Of a stretch of 6,156 nt of DNA, positions 4,616-6,156 are shown piece by piece. The first letter of the stretch is position 1. Every line of letters begins with the position of its first letter. Below the pieces are notes generated by a model, which worked only from the letters and a program-made list of their open reading frames with translations, was not told the origin of the DNA and did no database searches. The translations under genes were made by a program, and so were the position numbers. Source of the DNA: Pseudomonadota bacterium (lineage in GTDB: Bacteria; Pseudomonadota; Alphaproteobacteria; ATCC43930; CGMCC-115725); assembly GCA_021790295.1 (NCBI GenBank), contig JAJYIC010000165.1:1-6156 (forward strand). Reading direction: 5' to 3'.

Positions 4616-6156
4616 TAAGGATGATGCTCTGCCGCTCTGCGACCGGAGGCGAAAAGCGCCGCAAAAGCCTCGGCCGGAACCGGCGGCGTGGTCAGAAATC
4701 CCTGCATCTCGTCGCAGCCGAGCCGGGCGAGAAAGAGGGCCTGCTCCTCTCTTTCGACCCCTTCGGCGATGACCCGAAGATCGAGCGAATGAGCGAGCGA
4801 AATGATGGTCGCGACGATCGCTTCGGCCGAGGGTTCCCTGCCCATCGCCGCCACAAAGGAGCGGTCGATCTTGAGCGCGTTGACCGGAAGGCGGGCGAGA
4901 TAGCTGAGAGAGGAATAGCCCGTACCGAAATCATCGACGGCCACTTCGATATCCATCGCCCGCGCGAGATTCAGCTTTTCGATGCTCGCTTCGACATTCT
5001 GCATGATCACGCTTTCGGTCAGCTCGATCCCGAGGCTGCCGAGAGAAGGGGCCGAAGGGTCCCGGTACTCCCGCGCGATCGCCAGAAGACGATCGACAAA
5101 ATCGGGCCGGCGCAATTGGATCGGCGAAACGTTGACGGTGACGCGGACGACCCCGAGGCCCGCGCCATACCACAGGCGTTGGGCTCGAAGCGCCTCGCGC
5201 ACCACCCACAAGCCGACCTCGTTGATGATGCCGGTTTCCTCGAGCAGGGGTATGAACTCCAACGGCGGCACCAAACCGTCCTCCGGATCCCGCCAGCGGA
5301 TGAGAGCCTCGGCGGCGGTGACGGCGGCGCTTTTGAGATCGACCCGCGGCTGGTAATGAAGGACGAACTGGCCGGCCGGCAAAGCGCGTTGCAATCGGCT
5401 TGCGCGCTTCAATCTGTCCGCAACCCTCGCATTGATCGAAGGCTCGTAGAAGATATAGCGCTCCCCTTTCGCTTTGGCTTCGCGCAAGGCCCCGTCCGCG
5501 TTGCGGAAAAGCGTTTCTGCGTCCCTCCCGTCGCCGGGATAGATCGCGATCCCGGCCGCGAGCGAAAGTTCCAATGATTGCCCTTCGGCCTCGAAAGGCG
5601 CAGCCGCGATTTCGTCGAGGCCATCCTCGATCCGCCGGGCAATCTCGGCCGCCTCGCCGACGCCGTAAAAAAAGGTCGCATAGGTGTCGCGGCCGACCCG
5701 TGCGAGGGTCGCCGGATCGGCGAGGGCGCGGCAGAGGCCCGCGGCCACCTCGCGCAACAGGCGATCGATCTCCTGGCGGGCGAGGCTTTCGCTGATAAGG
5801 CGGAAGCGCCTGATCTCGACCAGCGCCACCGCCACCTGATTGCCGCTCTCGCGCGCACCTTTGAGGGCCTGGCCCAGGCGTTCGTCGAAAAGCGCCCGGT
5901 TGGCAAGGCCCGTCAGGCGATCGTGAAGGGCGATATACGAAAGTTCTTCGGCTTCTTCCGAATGGGCGAGGAGGAGGGCGATCTGGTTGGCGAGCCCGTT
6001 GAGGACCGCGCGTTCCTCCGCGCCGAAAAAACCGGAGCCTTCGGCGATCAGAACAAGAACCCCTTTGGCGTTTCCGCCAACGAGAAGGGGCAATGCGAGA
6101 AGAGAGCGGCCGCGGCGGAATGGACGATCGGGCTCGCGAACCGCAGGCACGAACGC
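4615..6156 (-). CDS. GAF-GGDEF-EAL cyclic-di-GMP protein, probable phosphodiesterase (5' end cut by window edge)
   Basis: 513 codons are visible and the frame is open to the right edge, so the true start is outside. Visible residues about 13-62 look like the end of a GAF sensor domain (LLALPLLVGGNAKGVLVLIA ... EERAVLNGLANQIALLLAH). A GGDEF domain follows (about 73-240, beginning HDRLTGLANR at 78-87), then an EAL domain (about 250-500). The GGDEF site is degraded: the motif reads GRDTY at 155-159, the usual D-x-D-x-F element reads EIRRF (114-118), and the RxxD inhibitory site is absent, so cyclase activity is unlikely. The EAL side is complete: EALIRW (283-288), N342, ELTES (378-382), DDFGTGYSS (408-416), K429, IAEGVE (463-468) and Q485. 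I infer hydrolysis of c-di-GMP, possibly with GTP or nucleotide sensing by the dead GGDEF. It lies upstream of the pilus genes on the same strand, about 200 nt away. Confidence 0.93.
   Translation of the reverse strand, partial: AFVPAVREPDRPFRRGRSLLALPLLVGGNAKGVLVLIAEGSGFFGAEERAVLNGLANQIALLLAHSEEAEELSYIALHDRLTGLANRALFDERLGQALKGARESGNQVAVALVEIRRFRLISESLARQEIDRLLREVAAGLCRALADPATLARVGRDTYATFFYGVGEAAEIARRIEDGLDEIAAAPFEAEGQSLELSLAAGIAIYPGDGRDAETLFRNADGALREAKAKGERYIFYEPSINARVADRLKRASRLQRALPAGQFVLHYQPRVDLKSAAVTAAEALIRWRDPEDGLVPPLEFIPLLEETGIINEVGLWVVREALRAQRLWYGAGLGVVRVTVNVSPIQLRRPDFVDRLLAIAREYRDPSAPSLGSLGIELTESVIMQNVEASIEKLNLARAMDIEVAVDDFGTGYSSLSYLARLPVNALKIDRSFVAAMGREPSAEAIVATIISLAHSLDLRVIAEGVEREEQALFLARLGCDEMQGFLTTPPVPAEAFAALFASGRRAAEHHP

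Noticed and set aside
4621..5577. A 318-codon plus-strand open frame opposite the EAL domain
   Set aside because: It is antisense to intact EAL motifs and its Arg/Asp/Gly-rich product resembles no family I know.
1..6156. tRNA, rRNA, CRISPR array, insertion sequence or phage elements
   Set aside because: I saw no regularly spaced repeats, transposase-like protein, terminal repeats or RNA gene signatures on either strand.

Overview
The window is a high-GC bacterial fragment read almost entirely on the minus strand. It carries the front half of a Tad/Flp (tight adherence, type IVc) pilus locus preceded by a cyclic-di-GMP signalling gene. The alphaproteobacterial cpa-type gene set and protein style (Flp pilin, CpaA, CpaB, receiver-like CpaE, CpaF), together with the extreme GC bias that leaves long false open frames on both strands, suggest an alphaproteobacterium, probably Hyphomicrobiales (inference). 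Genus cannot be decided from this sequence.

Layout in transcription order (right to left): a 5'-truncated GAF-GGDEF-EAL protein (6156-4615); a 200-nt intergenic region with inverted repeats and a near-consensus sigma-54 promoter (4446-4432); the Flp major pilin (4401-4210); the CpaA/TadV prepilin peptidase (4125-3601); a 151-nt structured gap; CpaB/RcpC (3449-2427); CpaE/TadZ (2378-1182); and the CpaF/TadA ATPase (1182 to the left edge, C-terminus missing). CpaE and CpaF overlap by one base. The plus strand holds no credible gene.

Working together: Flp is the fibre subunit, CpaA processes its leader, CpaB is a periplasmic/secretin-associated assembly factor, CpaE places the machine in the cell, and CpaF hydrolyses ATP to drive assembly. 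TadB/TadC platform genes would be expected past the left edge. The secretin CpaC and its partner CpaD, which usually lie between cpaB and cpaE, are absent: only 48 nt separate those two genes.

The most notable points are the sigma-54 promoter in front of the pilin, whose predicted transcript start favours a GTG rather than ATG start for Flp; the missing cpaC-cpaD; and the neighbouring c-di-GMP protein with a ruined GGDEF site but an intact EAL site, which suggests a phosphodiesterase linked to pilus control. No wholly new system is evident; the novelty is in locus organisation and regulation.
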